A DNA stretch of 64,000 nt from Bacillota bacterium (GCA_030705955.1 JAUZPL010000001.1:1-64000), one strand, 5' to 3'. Positions 27,966 through 38,444 are shown, counted from the first letter of the stretch. Program-made: numbers and translations. The notes: generated from the sequence alone by a model not told the origin.

Positions 27966-28913
27966 ATGGGAAAAATAGCATTTTTATTTCCTGGACAAGG
28001 ATCACAAACAGTAGGAATGGGAAAAAGCCTTGCGGAACAACATTCAGAGGTTATGACATTTTTTGAAAAAGCAGATAAAACCCTAAACACAAAATTAAGC
28101 GAATTAATATTTGAAGGTCCTCAGGATGAATTAACATTAACAGTAAATGCGCAGCCAGCTTTGTTAACAACAAGCATTGCAGTATTAGAATATTTCCGTC
28201 AATTTGGAATTGTACCAGATTATGTAGCAGGACATAGCCTTGGAGAATATACAGCATTAGTCGCTTCTGGTGCATTTACTTTTGAAGAAGGAGTATATGC
28301 AGTCCGTAAAAGAGGAGAATTTATGGAAAAGGCTGTACCAAATGGTGAAGGTACAATGGCTGCAATATTGGGTCTTGACCGTGTTATTTTGGGAAATGTA
28401 ACCGATGAAGTAACTGATTCTGGAAATCCAGTCCAATTGGCAAATTTAAATTGCCCAGGTCAAATCGTCATTTCTGGTTCACGAAAAGGTGTTGAATTGG
28501 CTGGTGAAAAAGCAAAAGAAGCTGGAGCAAAAAGGGTAATACCACTAGAGGTGAGTGGCCCGTTCCATTCCTCTTTGATGAAGCCTGCAGCTATCGAATT
28601 AAAGGCAGTCCTTGATGAACTAAATGTTAAAAACGCTCAAATTCCAGTTATTGCAAATGTTTCTGCTGAACCTGTTTTGGATGCATCAGAAATGAAAGAA
28701 AAATTGATTGAACAGCTTTATTCTCCGGTACTTTGGGAAGATTCAGTTCAAAAAATGATTGATTTAGGAGTCGATACTTTTATTGAAATTGGTCCAGGAA
28801 AGGTGCTATCTGGATTAGTTAAAAAAGTAAATCGTGCTGTCAAAACATTTTCAGTTTCTGACGAAGTAACAGCTCAAACTGTAGTAGAAGCATTAAAGGA
28901 GGATTTAAGATGA
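27966..28913 (+). CDS. fabD: Malonyl-CoA:ACP transacylase FabD
   Basis: Transfers malonyl from CoA to acyl carrier protein. The 315-aa protein has [12 protein letters not shown], the nucleophile in [10 protein letters not shown] (Ser91) and the catalytic His in [20 protein letters not shown] precedes the ATG 14 nt after plsX. Its stop overlaps fabG by 4 nt (ATGA). Confidence 0.97.
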   Translation: MGKIAFLFPGQGSQTVGMGKSLAEQHSEVMTFFEKADKTLNTKLSELIFEGPQDELTLTVNAQPALLTTSIAVLEYFRQFGIVPDYVAGHSLGEYTALVASGAFTFEEGVYAVRKRGEFMEKAVPNGEGTMAAILGLDRVILGNVTDEVTDSGNPVQLANLNCPGQIVISGSRKGVELAGEKAKEAGAKRVIPLEVSGPFHSSLMKPAAIELKAVLDELNVKNAQIPVIANVSAEPVLDASEMKEKLIEQLYSPVLWEDSVQKMIDLGVDTFIEIGPGKVLSGLVKKVNRAVKTFSVSDEVTAQTVVEALKEDLR

Positions 28914-29653
28914 ATTTAGAAGGACAGGCTGCACTTGTAACAGGTGCATCAAGAGGAATCGGTAGAGAAATTGCTCTTGAACTTGCAAGACTTGGAGCAA
29001 ATGTAGCAGTGAATTATGCTGGCAGTGAAGATAAAGCAAATCGTGTTGTAGATGAAATTAAAGCTCTTGGCAGGGATGCTTTTGCAATTAAATGTGATAT
29101 TTCTAATTCAGAGGAAGTATCATTTATGGTGAAGGAAACCATTGATCGATTCGGAAAACTAGATATTCTTATAAATAATGCAGGGATTACAAAAGATAAT
29201 TTATTAATGAGAATGAAGGAAGAAGAATGGGATGACGTTATAAACACCAATTTAAAAGGCGTTTTTCTCTGTACAAAAGCTGTCACAAGACAAATGATGA
29301 AACAACGCAGTGGAAGAATCATAAATATTGCATCTATTGTTGGTGTCAGTGGAAATCCTGGACAGGCTAATTATGTTGCTGCAAAAGCAGGTGTGATTGG
29401 TCTGACAAAAACGACAGCAAAAGAGCTTGCTTCAAGAAATATTACTGTTAATGCCGTTGCACCTGGATTTATTTCTACCGATATGACTGATAAGCTTTCA
29501 GAAGAAGTAAAAGCAGAAATGTTAAAACAGATTCCGTTAGCACGTTTTGGGGAACCTAAGGATATTGCTAAGGTTACGGCTTTCCTTGCATCAAGTGATA
29601 GTGCCTATATGACAGGACAGACACTGCATGTTGATGGCGGTATGGTCATGTAA
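28910..29653 (+). CDS. fabG: 3-oxoacyl-ACP reductase FabG
   Basis: NADPH-dependent reduction of beta-ketoacyl-ACP in fatty acid elongation. The 247-aa short-chain dehydrogenase has the cofactor loop [10 protein letters not shown] (11-20), NNAG (89-92) and the catalytic S142-Y155-K159 triad (YVAAKAG), ending VDGGMVM. GGAGGATTTAAG precedes the ATG that overlaps the fabD stop. Confidence 0.97.
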   Translation: MNLEGQAALVTGASRGIGREIALELARLGANVAVNYAGSEDKANRVVDEIKALGRDAFAIKCDISNSEEVSFMVKETIDRFGKLDILINNAGITKDNLLMRMKEEEWDDVINTNLKGVFLCTKAVTRQMMKQRSGRIINIASIVGVSGNPGQANYVAAKAGVIGLTKTTAKELASRNITVNAVAPGFISTDMTDKLSEEVKAEMLKQIPLARFGEPKDIAKVTAFLASSDSAYMTGQTLHVDGGMVM

Positions 29654-29662
29654 ATTTTTCAT

Positions 29663-29690
29663 TTGTTTTTTTTATGAAATCATCTATAAT
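29663..29690 (+). promoter_or_regulatory. Possible acpP promoter
   Basis: A perfect TATAAT (29685-29690) lies 23 nt before the acpP ATG with TTGTTT (29663-29668) 16 nt further up. The -35 match is poor, so support rests on the -10 and on acpP in B. subtilis having its own promoter. Confidence 0.4.
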
Positions 29691-29713
29691 AGCTTGAGGG
29701 GAGGTGAACAAGC

Positions 29714-29947
29714 ATGGCAGATGTATTAGAACGTGTAACAAAGATCATCGTGGATCGTTTAGGTGTAGACGAATCACAAGTGACTTTAGAAGCTTCTTTT
29801 AAAGATGATCTTGGTGCTGATTCCCTTGACGTAGTAGAACTAGTAATGGAATTAGAAGATGAGTTCGATATGGAAATTTCTGACGATGATGCTGAAAAAA
29901 TCACCACGGTTGGTGACGCTGTTAACTACATAAATAGCTTAAAGTAA
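29714..29947 (+). CDS. acpP: Acyl carrier protein
   Basis: A 77-aa acidic helical protein that carries growing acyl chains on phosphopantetheine. The attachment serine is S37 in [33 protein letters not shown] is a very strong ribosome site, fitting its high expression. It ends the lipid cluster and is followed by a terminator. Confidence 0.98.
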   Translation: MADVLERVTKIIVDRLGVDESQVTLEASFKDDLGADSLDVVELVMELEDEFDMEISDDDAEKITTVGDAVNYINSLK

Positions 29948-29966
29948 TCGTCTAGAGTTTCTTTGT

Positions 29967-29996
29967 AAAGCTCCGTTTTCAAACGGGGCTTTCTTC
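29967..29996 (+). terminator. Terminator after acpP
   Basis: AAAGCTCCGTT and AACGGGGCTTT pair over 11 bp (one G-U) with a 4-nt loop, then TTCTTCT. The T tract is interrupted but the stem is strong. Confidence 0.65.
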
Positions 29997-30093
29997 TGTA
30001 TTATAGACTTTAGTGTAATTCATTTTTTGCTTTCTAATCAAAAATTTTTTAAACTAAAAAGATATGTAATAACTATGCAAGGTGGAGACTTTA

Positions 30094-30840
30094 ATGCGCA
30101 AAAACGCAATGGATAAGGAAGTAAGCAGAAAAAGCGCAACCGACAATCAATTTAAGGATTTACAAAATCAATTAGGTATTCATTTTGAAAATGAAAAAAT
30201 AGTAAAACAAGCTTTTACGCATTCATCATATGTGAATGAGCATCGCAGAAAGCCTTATGAAGATAATGAAAGGCTTGAGTTTTTAGGAGATGCTGTATTA
30301 GAGCTAACTGTTTCACAATTTCTATTTAAAAAGTATCCTATGATGAGTGAAGGGGAGCTAACAAAGTTAAGAGCTGCTATTGTATGCGAGCCATCCCTTG
30401 TTTCTTTTGCAGAAGAAATATCATTTGGTAAATTTATTCTTCTGGGAAAAGGGGAAGAATTAACAGGTGGCAGGGAACGTCCAGCATTGCTAGCAGATGT
30501 ATTTGAAGCGTTCATTGGAGCTCTTTTTCTAGATAAGGGAATTGAAACAGTTATTGGCTTTTTAGAAAAGGTTGTGTTTCCTAAAATCAATGCAGGTGCT
30601 TTTTCTCATGTGATGGATTTTAAAAGTCAATTACAGGAATTTGTTCAAAGAGATGGGGCTGGGGTGATTGAATATAGAGTCCTTCAGGAAAAAGGCCCTG
30701 CCCATAATAGGGAATTCGTTTCTCTTGTTTGTTTAAATGAGGAAGAATTAGGTACTGGAATTGGCAGATCAAAAAAGGAAGCTGAACAACATGCTGCCCA
30801 AATGGCATTAGAAAAATTAAAAGCTAGAATCGACCAATAA
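30094..30840 (+). CDS. rnc: Ribonuclease III
   Basis: A double-strand-specific endoribonuclease that processes rRNA, the small cytoplasmic RNA and antisense duplexes. The 248-aa protein has the catalytic signature [27 protein letters not shown] and a C-terminal dsRNA-binding domain (about 170-243, [16 protein letters not shown]). I start at ATG 30094 behind AAGGTGGAGA; an upstream GTG (30082) lies inside that site. It precedes smc and ftsY as in B. subtilis. Confidence 0.96.
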   Translation: MRKNAMDKEVSRKSATDNQFKDLQNQLGIHFENEKIVKQAFTHSSYVNEHRRKPYEDNERLEFLGDAVLELTVSQFLFKKYPMMSEGELTKLRAAIVCEPSLVSFAEEISFGKFILLGKGEELTGGRERPALLADVFEAFIGALFLDKGIETVIGFLEKVVFPKINAGAFSHVMDFKSQLQEFVQRDGAGVIEYRVLQEKGPAHNREFVSLVCLNEEELGTGIGRSKKEAEQHAAQMALEKLKARIDQ

Positions 30841-30870
30841 CCGAAAAGGCAGATTAAGGGAGGATTAATC

Positions 30871-33800
30871 ATGTATTTGAAGCGGTTGGACATCATTGGT
30901 TTCAAATCCTTTGCCGAACGGATTGGGGTGGATTTCGTAAAGGGAGTAACTGCTGTCGTTGGTCCGAATGGGAGTGGAAAAAGCAATATTACCGATGCAA
31001 TCCGTTGGGTTTTAGGGGAACAATCGGCAAAATCCCTTAGAGGATCTAAAATGGAGGATATCATTTTTGCTGGGAGCGATTCTAGGAAGGCTCTTAATTT
31101 TGCAGAAGTAACCTTGACACTCGATAATGAAGATCAAGGTTTATCCATAGATTATAATGAAGTAAGTGTTACAAGAAGAGTATACCGCTCAGGTGAAAGT
31201 GACTTTTTAATTAATAAACAAACTTGCCGGCTTAAAGATATCATTGATTTATTTATGGATTCAGGCCTTGGAAGAGAAGCATTTTCGATTATTAGCCAGG
31301 GGAAAGTTGAAGAAATTCTTAATAGCAAGGCTGAAGATCGGAGAACTATTTTTGAAGAGGCTGCCGGGGTTTTAAAATATAAAAACCGTAAAAAGAAGGC
31401 TGAAATAAAACTTGTTGAAGCACAGGAGAACCTAAATCGTGTAAATGACATTTTATATGAGCTTGAAAGTCAGGTTGAAACTTTAAAAATTCAGTCTTCA
31501 ATTGCAAAAGACTACCTTGAAAAAAAAGATGAACTTGAAAAATTCGAAGTGGCTTTAACAGTTTATGAGGTAGAAGATCTTCATCAAAAGTGGGAACATC
31601 TTTCTAAACTATTAGAAGAACATAAACAGGAAGAACTAAAGCTTTCAACTGACCTGCAAAAGAAAGAAGCAAAAATTGAGCAAACTAGAGATCAGCTGAC
31701 TGCCTTGGATGAATCCATAAGTGATCTTCAAAATGTTCTTCTACACGCGAGTGAAGAGCTTGAAAAGCTTGAAGGGAAAAAAGAAGTTTTAAAAGAAAGA
31801 AAGAAAAATGCCTCGCAAAATAAGGAACAGCTTGAAAAGAACATTGATGAATTTACAGAAAAGCTTTCTTTGCTAACAGAACAGCGCTCAATACTTGAAG
31901 ATAATGTTCGAAATCTTACTGATCAAGCTAATGATCTAAAGAAGCTATTAAATGAAAAACAGGGAAAAATTCAGTTATTTAAAGGAAACCTGGATGAAAA
32001 AATTGAGTCATTAAAAAGTGAATATATTGAGCTGTTAAATTTACAGGCTGCTGCAAAAAATGAGCAAAAAAACATTGACCAGCAATTGGAACAGCAGGGC
32101 AGGAAGAATTTGAGGCTTGATGAGGAAAATGTTAAATTTATTTCTGCTCGTAATGAAGTAGAAGAAAAAAAGAACAAAATCCTGTCAGAATGGAAAGAAA
32201 TCCAAAAAAGCTTGGATCATGAAATTGTTTCCTACAGGGAGAATCAACATAAGCTTGAGTCATTAAAAAATAATTATCAAAAACAAGAAAAGACACTTTA
32301 CCAAGCCTATCAGTTTCTTCAGCAAGCAAAATCCAGAAAAGAAATGCTTGAGGAGCTTGAAGAGGATTTCTCTGGATTTTTCCAGGGAGTAAAGGAAGTA
32401 CTTAAAGAACGTGGTAACAAACTTCAAGGGATTGAAGGTGCAGTTGCAGAGTTAATTCAAGTTCCAAAGGAATACGAAACAGCTATTGAAATTGCTCTTG
32501 GAGGTGCACTGCAAAATATTGTAGTCGAAACAGAGCAAAGTGCCCGTTCGGCCATTCAATATTTGAAACAAAATTCATTTGGTAGGGCTACATTTTTACC
32601 ACTCAATGTAATTAAAGGGAAAACACTTTCCGCTTCTCAATTATATTCTGTTGAATCACATCCATCTTTTATTGGAGTAGCCGTTGATCTTACTCAATAT
32701 GACTCAAAATATCAAGAGGTTATAAATAACCTACTTGGAAATGTTGTTGTAACGAAAGATTTGAAGGGTGCTACCGAAATAGCGAAGATTCTTCAGTACC
32801 GCTGCCGTTTAGTTACACTTGACGGAGACGTTGTTAATCCGGGTGGATCAATGACGGGTGGTGCAGTTAAACAAAAGACATCCTCACTTCTTAGTAGAAA
32901 AGGTGAACTGGATGATTTAAAAGGCAAGCTTGTTGAAATGGAAAGACAGACAGCAAAGCTTGAGATGATTGTGAAATCCCTAAAAGAAGAGATTCAAAGC
33001 CTAGAATCAAATCATGAAGGAATGCGTAGAGCTGGAGAAGAATTAAGGCTGAAGGAACAGGCCTTCAAAGGAAGTCTTCGCGAGGCTGAGTTAGAGGAGA
33101 AAAACCTAAATGACCGCCTCTCCTTATATGATTTTGAAAAAAATCAGTATTCCGAGGAAAAGAATACATTAACCACACGTAAGGCTGAACTTGCAAAATT
33201 ATTAGTTGAGTATACAGATAAAATAAACAAGCTTGAGATGAGCATTGCCAATCTGTCAGAACAAAAAACAATGGATTTGTCATCAAAAGAAGTATTAACT
33301 CTTGAAATAAATGATTTAAAAGTAGAATTAGCGGCTAAGAATGAGCAGCTAATGAATGCGGTTGATCGTTTTGAAATCGTTAAAAATGACTTTTTTGAAA
33401 GTGAACAAAAGCTTAATACGTTTACAGAGGATCTTCACCTCTTAACTTCAGAAATGACAAATAGTTCTTCAGGAGAAGAACAGCTTGATGCAGCCTCTAA
33501 AATGAAGCAACGGGACAAAAACGAAACGATTCAGCTTATTTCATCTAGAAGACAGGAAAGATTGCAGCTACAAGCATCCTTAGAAGATTCAGAATTGGAA
33601 ACAAAAGAGCTAAAAAGGCTTCATAAAGGGTTGGTTGAGGTTTTAAAGGATGAAGAAGTAAAAATTAATCGCTTAGATGTTGAATTGGAAAACCGCTTAA
33701 CCCATTTACGCGAGGAATACTTACTTTCTTTTGAAGGAGCAAAGGAGCAATATCCACTGACAGTTCCTGTTGAAGATGCTCGAAAAAAAGTAAAGCTTAT

Positions 33801-34437
33801 TAAGCTGGCTATTGAAGAACTTGGTAATGTGAATCTTGGTGCAATTGAGGAATATGAACGTGTTTCGGAAAGATACAAATTTTTACTTGAGCAAAAAACG
33901 GATCTTGAAGAAGCGAAGGATACACTTTTCCAAGTGATTGATGAGATGGACGTAGAAATGAAAAAGCGCTTTGAAGAAACCTTTGACGGAATTAGGTCTC
34001 ATTTTGAACCTGTTTTCCGGGCTTTGTTTGGTGGAGGAAGAGCAGATTTAAAGCTTACCGATCCGAAAGATCTACTAAATACAGGTGTAGAAATTGTAGC
34101 ACAGCCTCCAGGAAAAAAACTACAAAATTTAGGACTTTTATCTGGTGGAGAACGTGCGTTAACGGCCATTGCATTATTATTTTCAATTTTAAAAGTCCGC
34201 CCTGTTCCTTTCTGTATACTGGATGAGGTTGAAGCAGCCCTTGATGAGGCTAACGTATATCGCTTCAGCCAATATTTAAAACGATATAGCACTGAAACAC
34301 AGTTTATCGTCATTACACATAGAAAAGGGACAATGGAGGAAGCGGATGTTCTATATGGTGTAACCATGCAGGAATCAGGTGTTTCCAAGCTTGTATCAGT
34401 TCGCCTAGAAGATTCAAAAGAATTAGTGAAATCTTAA
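30871..34437 (+). CDS. smc: Chromosome condensation ATPase SMC
   Basis: The core of the Smc-ScpA-ScpB complex that loops and aligns chromosome arms from ParB-parS. The 1188-aa protein has an N-terminal head with Walker A GPNGSGKS (31-38), a long coiled coil (about 165-500), a hinge (about 505-670, with GGALQNIVVETEQSA and NPGGSMTGGA), a returning coil (about 675-1020) and a C-terminal head with LSGGERALTAIALLFS and Walker B FCILDEVEAALDEANV. AGGGAGGATT precedes the ATG. Confidence 0.98.
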   Translation: MYLKRLDIIGFKSFAERIGVDFVKGVTAVVGPNGSGKSNITDAIRWVLGEQSAKSLRGSKMEDIIFAGSDSRKALNFAEVTLTLDNEDQGLSIDYNEVSVTRRVYRSGESDFLINKQTCRLKDIIDLFMDSGLGREAFSIISQGKVEEILNSKAEDRRTIFEEAAGVLKYKNRKKKAEIKLVEAQENLNRVNDILYELESQVETLKIQSSIAKDYLEKKDELEKFEVALTVYEVEDLHQKWEHLSKLLEEHKQEELKLSTDLQKKEAKIEQTRDQLTALDESISDLQNVLLHASEELEKLEGKKEVLKERKKNASQNKEQLEKNIDEFTEKLSLLTEQRSILEDNVRNLTDQANDLKKLLNEKQGKIQLFKGNLDEKIESLKSEYIELLNLQAAAKNEQKNIDQQLEQQGRKNLRLDEENVKFISARNEVEEKKNKILSEWKEIQKSLDHEIVSYRENQHKLESLKNNYQKQEKTLYQAYQFLQQAKSRKEMLEELEEDFSGFFQGVKEVLKERGNKLQGIEGAVAELIQVPKEYETAIEIALGGALQNIVVETEQSARSAIQYLKQNSFGRATFLPLNVIKGKTLSASQLYSVESHPSFIGVAVDLTQYDSKYQEVINNLLGNVVVTKDLKGATEIAKILQYRCRLVTLDGDVVNPGGSMTGGAVKQKTSSLLSRKGELDDLKGKLVEMERQTAKLEMIVKSLKEEIQSLESNHEGMRRAGEELRLKEQAFKGSLREAELEEKNLNDRLSLYDFEKNQYSEEKNTLTTRKAELAKLLVEYTDKINKLEMSIANLSEQKTMDLSSKEVLTLEINDLKVELAAKNEQLMNAVDRFEIVKNDFFESEQKLNTFTEDLHLLTSEMTNSSSGEEQLDAASKMKQRDKNETIQLISSRRQERLQLQASLEDSELETKELKRLHKGLVEVLKDEEVKINRLDVELENRLTHLREEYLLSFEGAKEQYPLTVPVEDARKKVKLIKLAIEELGNVNLGAIEEYERVSERYKFLLEQKTDLEEAKDTLFQVIDEMDVEMKKRFEETFDGIRSHFEPVFRALFGGGRADLKLTDPKDLLNTGVEIVAQPPGKKLQNLGLLSGGERALTAIALLFSILKVRPVPFCILDEVEAALDEANVYRFSQYLKRYSTETQFIVITHRKGTMEEADVLYGVTMQESGVSKLVSVRLEDSKELVKS

Positions 34438-34458
34438 ATTTTTAAGGAAGTGAAAAAA

Positions 34459-35448
34459 ATGAGCTTTTTTAAAAAGTTAAAGGAAAAAATAACAAAGCAA
34501 ACAGATAGTGTTACTGAGAAATTTAAAGATGGCCTTTCAAAAACAAGACAAAATTTTTCTGGAAAAGTAAATGATCTTGTAGCAAGATATCGAAAAGTAG
34601 ACGAAGACTTTTTTGAAGAATTGGAAGAAATCCTCATTCAAGCAGATGTTGGATTTGAAACAGTAATGGAACTAATTGATGAGCTAAAGATGGAAGTTAA
34701 ACGCCGTAATATTCAAGATCCTAGGGAAGTTCAAAGTGTTATTTCTGAAAAACTTGTGGATATTTATAATAGTGGGGATGGCCAAGACTCCCATTTAAAT
34801 ATTCAAGAAAATGAAATAACGGTTATCCTCTTTGTTGGAGTGAATGGTGTTGGGAAGACAACAACCATTGGAAAGCTTGCTCATAAGTTTAAAAGTGAAG
34901 GAAAATCAGTTATTCTTGCTGCAGGAGATACATTTAGGGCAGGAGCAATTGAACAGCTTGAAGTATGGGGCCAAAGAGTTGGGGTTGATGTCATAAAACA
35001 AGCTGAAGGATCTGATCCTGCAGCTGTTATGTTCGATGCACTCCAAGCAGCTAAATCACGTAAGGCTGATATTTTGCTTTGTGATACTGCGGGAAGACTT
35101 CAAAATAAGGTAAACCTAATGAAAGAGCTTGAAAAAGTAAAACGTGTTATTGAACGGGAAATTCCAGGTGCACCTCACGAAGTTCTCTTAGTTCTTGACG
35201 CTACAACTGGCCAAAATGCTCTTATCCAAACAAAAACCTTTAAAGAAGTAACAAACGTAAGCGGGATTGTTTTATCTAAATTAGATGGAACAGCAAAAGG
35301 CGGAATTGTATTAGCTATTCGAAACGAATTAAAAATACCTGTTAAATTTGTTGGACTTGGTGAAAGAATGGATGATCTCCAAGAATTTGATGCAGAAAAA
35401 TACGTATACGGACTATTTGCAGACCAAATAGAAAAAACAGTGGAATAA
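34459..35448 (+). CDS. ftsY: Signal recognition particle receptor FtsY
   Basis: A membrane-associated GTPase that receives ribosome-SRP complexes. The 329-aa protein has an N-terminal basic/acidic region, the NG domain with GVNGVGKTTTIGKLAH from about 127, DTAGRLQ, LDATTGQNA and KLDGTAKGG. I start at ATG 34459 (MSFFKKLKEKI), with AAGGAAGTG upstream; the GTG at 34450 lies too near that site. It follows smc and is separated from ylxM-ffh by a promoter-containing gap. Confidence 0.96.
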   Translation: MSFFKKLKEKITKQTDSVTEKFKDGLSKTRQNFSGKVNDLVARYRKVDEDFFEELEEILIQADVGFETVMELIDELKMEVKRRNIQDPREVQSVISEKLVDIYNSGDGQDSHLNIQENEITVILFVGVNGVGKTTTIGKLAHKFKSEGKSVILAAGDTFRAGAIEQLEVWGQRVGVDVIKQAEGSDPAAVMFDALQAAKSRKADILLCDTAGRLQNKVNLMKELEKVKRVIEREIPGAPHEVLLVLDATTGQNALIQTKTFKEVTNVSGIVLSKLDGTAKGGIVLAIRNELKIPVKFVGLGERMDDLQEFDAEKYVYGLFADQIEKTVE

Positions 35449-35554
35449 TGTTGATAGGGTCAGCCTCCTACAAAGGGGGATGGCCCTAATCTATGAAAAT
35501 AGGAATATATAAAATTTGCTTTAATTTAGCCGTACTTCCTGTAAACTCCATATC

Positions 35555-35583
35555 TTGACAGGAGTGTTTAACCTGTGTACACT
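35555..35583 (+). promoter_or_regulatory. Candidate sigma-A promoter for ylxM-ffh
   Basis: TTGACA (35555-35560) is a perfect -35, with TACACT (35578-35583) 17 nt downstream. It lies in the 176-nt ftsY-ylxM gap, 42 nt before the ylxM ATG. An imperfect hairpin without a T tract (35457-35488) sits upstream and may end ftsY. Confidence 0.55.
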
Positions 35584-35624
35584 TACATTTGTAAAGGCTT
35601 TTCACTTAACAAGGAGGGGTAAAA

Positions 35625-35957
35625 ATGCTAGAAAAAACGACGCGAATGAATTATTTATATGATTTTTACCAGTCGTTATTAACCCCTAAGCAGCAAAGCT
35701 ATATGTATCTTTATTATTTGGACGATTACTCACTTGGTGAAATTGCAGAAGAATATGATGTTAGCCGCCAGGCAGTGTATGACAATATAAAAAGAACAGA
35801 GACAATGCTAGAGGAATATGAGGAAAAGCTGTTATTATTGGAAAAGTTTCAGCAAAGAATCAAACTTTTAAATCATATGAAAGATTTGATGAAAGAGGAT
35901 TCCCTTTCAAAGACGGAGTTGCTTCAAGTAATTTCCGAGCTTGAGAAATTAGATTAG
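35625..35957 (+). CDS. ylxM: YlxM family DNA-binding protein linked to SRP
   Basis: A 110-aa helical protein with a sigma-factor region-4-like helix-turn-helix: [28 protein letters not shown] (about 31-58), followed by a coiled segment. The YlxM/SMU_1735 family sits next to ffh in many Firmicutes and has been described as an SRP accessory protein in streptococci; a DNA-binding role is inferred from the fold. AAGGAGGGG precedes the ATG, and ffh follows after 12 nt. Confidence 0.9.
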   Translation: MLEKTTRMNYLYDFYQSLLTPKQQSYMYLYYLDDYSLGEIAEEYDVSRQAVYDNIKRTETMLEEYEEKLLLLEKFQQRIKLLNHMKDLMKEDSLSKTELLQVISELEKLD

Positions 35958-35969
35958 GAGGCCGCATGC

Positions 35970-37322
35970 ATGGCATTTGAAGGATTGGCCGACCGACTAC
36001 AAAGTAGTATACAAAAGATTCGTGGAAAAGGTAAAGTTTCTGAATCAGATTTAAAAGAAATGATGAGAGAAGTGCGTCTTGCATTATTAGAAGCAGACGT
36101 TAACTTCAAGGTTGTAAAGGATTTTGTAAAGAAAGTCAGTGAACGTGCGGTAGGGCAGGAAGTATTAAAAAGTTTAACTCCAGGACAGCAAATTATAAAA
36201 ATTGTTAATGAAGAATTAACAGAGCTTATGGGAGGAGAACAAAGTAAAATTGCAGTGTCAAACCGTCCGCCAACGGTCATCATGATGGTAGGCTTGCAGG
36301 GTGCAGGTAAGACAACAACATCAGGGAAATTAGCAAACCTGCTACGAAAAAAATATAATCGAAACCCAATGCTTGTGGCAGCAGATATTTATCGTCCAGC
36401 TGCAATTAAACAGCTTGAAACGCTAGGAAAACAATTGAGTATGCCTGTATTCTCGCTCGGAGATAAGATTAGTCCTGTTGAGATTGCAAATCAGGCAATA
36501 GTAAAGGCAAAAGAAGATCATAATGACTATGTTCTTATCGATACTGCTGGTAGACTTCATGTTGATGAGGCGTTGATGCAGGAACTGAAGGATATTAAAG
36601 AGCTAACTAAGCCAAATGAGATTTTCTTAGTTGTTGATGCTATGACAGGACAAGATGCTGTGAATGTGGCTCAAAGCTTTAATGAACAACTTGGTTTAAC
36701 AGGAGTTGTCTTAACAAAGCTTGATGGTGACACTCGAGGAGGAGCGGCACTTTCTATCCGCGCTGTTACCCAAACACCAATTAAATTTGTTGGTTTAGGG
36801 GAAAAAATGGACGCACTTGAGCCATTCCATCCTGAACGGATGGCATCAAGAATACTTGGTATGGGTGATGTACTTACCCTTATTGAAAAAGCACAGGCTA
36901 ACGTGGATGAGGAAAAAGCCCGAGAACTCGAGAAAAAAATGCGAACTGCCTCTTTTACTCTTGATGACTTTTTAGATCAGCTTGCACAGGTTCGTAAGCT
37001 GGGTCCACTCGATGAGATTTTGAAAATGATGCCAGGCGCTAATAAAATTAAAGGATTAAATAATATCCAGATTGATGAAAAACAAATCGCACATGTAGAA
37101 GCAATCATTAAGTCGATGACAAAGGCTGAAAAGAACAATCCTGAAATCCTCAATTCAAAACGCAAAAGCCGAATTGCTAAAGGTAGTGGACGGCCTGTTC
37201 AAGAAGTAAACCGTTTGCTTAAGCAATTTGAAGATATGAAAAAGATGATGAAGCAAATGTCAGGAATGCAGCTAAAAGGCAAGAAAAAAGGCGGGTTTAA
37301 GTTTCCTTTTAAACCTTTTTAG
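35970..37322 (+). CDS. ffh: Signal recognition particle protein Ffh
   Basis: The SRP54 homologue that binds signal sequences and the small cytoplasmic RNA and delivers ribosomes to FtsY. The 450-aa protein has an N domain (1-90), the G domain with GLQGAGKTTTSGKLA from about 108, DTAGRLHVDE and KLDGDTRGGA, and the Met-rich M domain (about 300-435, GSGRPVQEVNRLLKQFEDM, MKKMMKQMSGMQ). AGGAGG lies 10 nt before the ATG. Confidence 0.97.
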   Translation: MAFEGLADRLQSSIQKIRGKGKVSESDLKEMMREVRLALLEADVNFKVVKDFVKKVSERAVGQEVLKSLTPGQQIIKIVNEELTELMGGEQSKIAVSNRPPTVIMMVGLQGAGKTTTSGKLANLLRKKYNRNPMLVAADIYRPAAIKQLETLGKQLSMPVFSLGDKISPVEIANQAIVKAKEDHNDYVLIDTAGRLHVDEALMQELKDIKELTKPNEIFLVVDAMTGQDAVNVAQSFNEQLGLTGVVLTKLDGDTRGGAALSIRAVTQTPIKFVGLGEKMDALEPFHPERMASRILGMGDVLTLIEKAQANVDEEKARELEKKMRTASFTLDDFLDQLAQVRKLGPLDEILKMMPGANKIKGLNNIQIDEKQIAHVEAIIKSMTKAEKNNPEILNSKRKSRIAKGSGRPVQEVNRLLKQFEDMKKMMKQMSGMQLKGKKKGGFKFPFKPF

Positions 37323-37353
37323 ATATAAAATTTTATGTGTAAAGAAAAATCAC

Positions 37354-37382
37354 TTTACAAATGATTTAATTATTGATAATAT
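37354..37382 (+). promoter_or_regulatory. Candidate rpsP promoter
   Basis: TTTACA (37354-37359) and TAATAT (37377-37382) are 17 nt apart, the latter preceded by TGA as an extended -10. It lies about 40 nt before the rpsP ATG. Confidence 0.45.
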
Positions 37383-37421
37383 ACTATCTTGTGTGAAACT
37401 ATTCGGAGGTGCTTATTAAAA

Positions 37422-37694
37422 ATGGCAGTAAAAATTCGTTTAAAACGTATGGGAGCTAAAAAGACTCCTTTCTATCGTATTGTTGTAGCAGATTCTCGTT
37501 CTCCACGTGATGGACGTTTCATTGAAACAGTTGGAACTTACAATCCAGTTACACAACCTGCATTATTAGACATCAATGAGGAATTAGCTCTTAAATGGTT
37601 ACAAAATGGTGCAAAACCATCTGATACAGTTCGTAACCTGTTCTCAACTCAAGGCATCATGGAAAAATTCCATAATGCTAAATTAAGCAAGTAA
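37422..37694 (+). CDS. rpsP: Small ribosomal subunit protein bS16
   Basis: The 90-aa 30S protein [35 protein letters not shown], the same length as in B. subtilis. A longer frame starts at 37389, but CGGAGGTG sits 14 nt before ATG 37422, which gives the family N-terminus. It is followed by khpA after 10 nt. Confidence 0.97.
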   Translation: MAVKIRLKRMGAKKTPFYRIVVADSRSPRDGRFIETVGTYNPVTQPALLDINEELALKWLQNGAKPSDTVRNLFSTQGIMEKFHNAKLSK

Positions 37695-37704
37695 GAGTGA
37701 GACC

Positions 37705-37935
37705 ATGAAAGAACTAATCGAAACGATTGTTAAGCCCCTTGTCGATTTTCCGGAAGACGTTCATGTGAGTGTCATCGAAGAAGACGGGCGTGTAACCTAT
37801 CAGCTTTCTGTCAACAAGACTGACATGGGAAAAGTAATTGGAAAGCAAGGGCGCGTTGCGAAGGCAATAAGAACTGTTGTATATGCAGCAGGATCATCAC
37901 AACAAAAGAAAATTTTTCTAGAAATTGGTGAATAG
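37705..37935 (+). CDS. khpA: KH-domain RNA-binding protein KhpA (YlqC)
   Basis: A 76-aa single KH domain with the GxxG loop in GKVIGKQGRVAKAIRTVV. KhpA forms a dimer with KhpB/EloR and has been tied to cell elongation and sRNA binding in streptococci and other Firmicutes. It follows rpsP and is terminated at once, so rpsP-khpA form a unit. Confidence 0.93.
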   Translation: MKELIETIVKPLVDFPEDVHVSVIEEDGRVTYQLSVNKTDMGKVIGKQGRVAKAIRTVVYAAGSSQQKKIFLEIGE

Positions 37936-37946
37936 CTTTTTGCAAA

Positions 37947-37979
37947 AAAAAGGGAGGGATGAATAAACCCTCCCTTTTT
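37947..37979 (+). terminator. Terminator after khpA
   Basis: AAAGGGAGGG pairs with CCCTCCCTTT around a 9-nt loop and leads into a short T run (TTTTT). A strong GC stem 12 nt past the khpA stop. Confidence 0.8.
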
Positions 37980-38045
37980 GCTAACTTTTTTATTTGCATG
38001 ATGATGTATTTTTTTTTAGCTCTTGTAAAAAAGGAGGCCTTTTGA

Positions 38046-38444
38046 ATGAGAATTCTTCAAAATGTTGTGGTGAAACAAGTGCTTACAGAAAATAGTAAAG
38101 AAAACCTGTTAAATCAATACTTTGCAAAAAAAATGCAATATTTAAAAGAATGTGATCAGCTCCAATTTGAATTAAAAAAATTGGAGAAAACGAAAAAATT
38201 TGAAGTTAATGGCCTTAAAAAACATTTTGAAAAAGAAATGCATATGCGAAAAGAAAAAGTAAAATTATTTGAGTTTCAGATTGAACAATTACATATGCTA
38301 CCAATAGGAAGCGAATTAAAGGAAAAAGAAGTACAAGCCATTGTTGAAATCAATGTTGGTGATAAATGGGATGATTCTATAACTGGAGCCACGATTATTG
38401 TAAAAGATGGGATCATTTCAGAGATACGACACGAGGTGAAATAA
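38046..38444 (+). CDS. ylqD: YlqD family protein of unknown function
   Basis: A 132-aa protein with an N-terminal VVKQVLTE segment, a charged coiled coil (about 28-85, rich in Lys/Glu) and a small C-terminal beta part (VQAIVEINVGDKWDD). It matches the Bacillus YlqD family in length and place, just before rimM. No catalytic motif is visible and no function is known to me. AAAGGAGGCC precedes the ATG. The stop abuts the rimM start directly. Confidence 0.85.
   Translation: MRILQNVVVKQVLTENSKENLLNQYFAKKMQYLKECDQLQFELKKLEKTKKFEVNGLKKHFEKEMHMRKEKVKLFEFQIEQLHMLPIGSELKEKEVQAIVEINVGDKWDDSITGATIIVKDGIISEIRHEVK

Noticed and set aside
35457-35488. Terminator after ftsY
   Set aside because: Imperfect stem and no T run; mentioned with the ylxM promoter but not listed.
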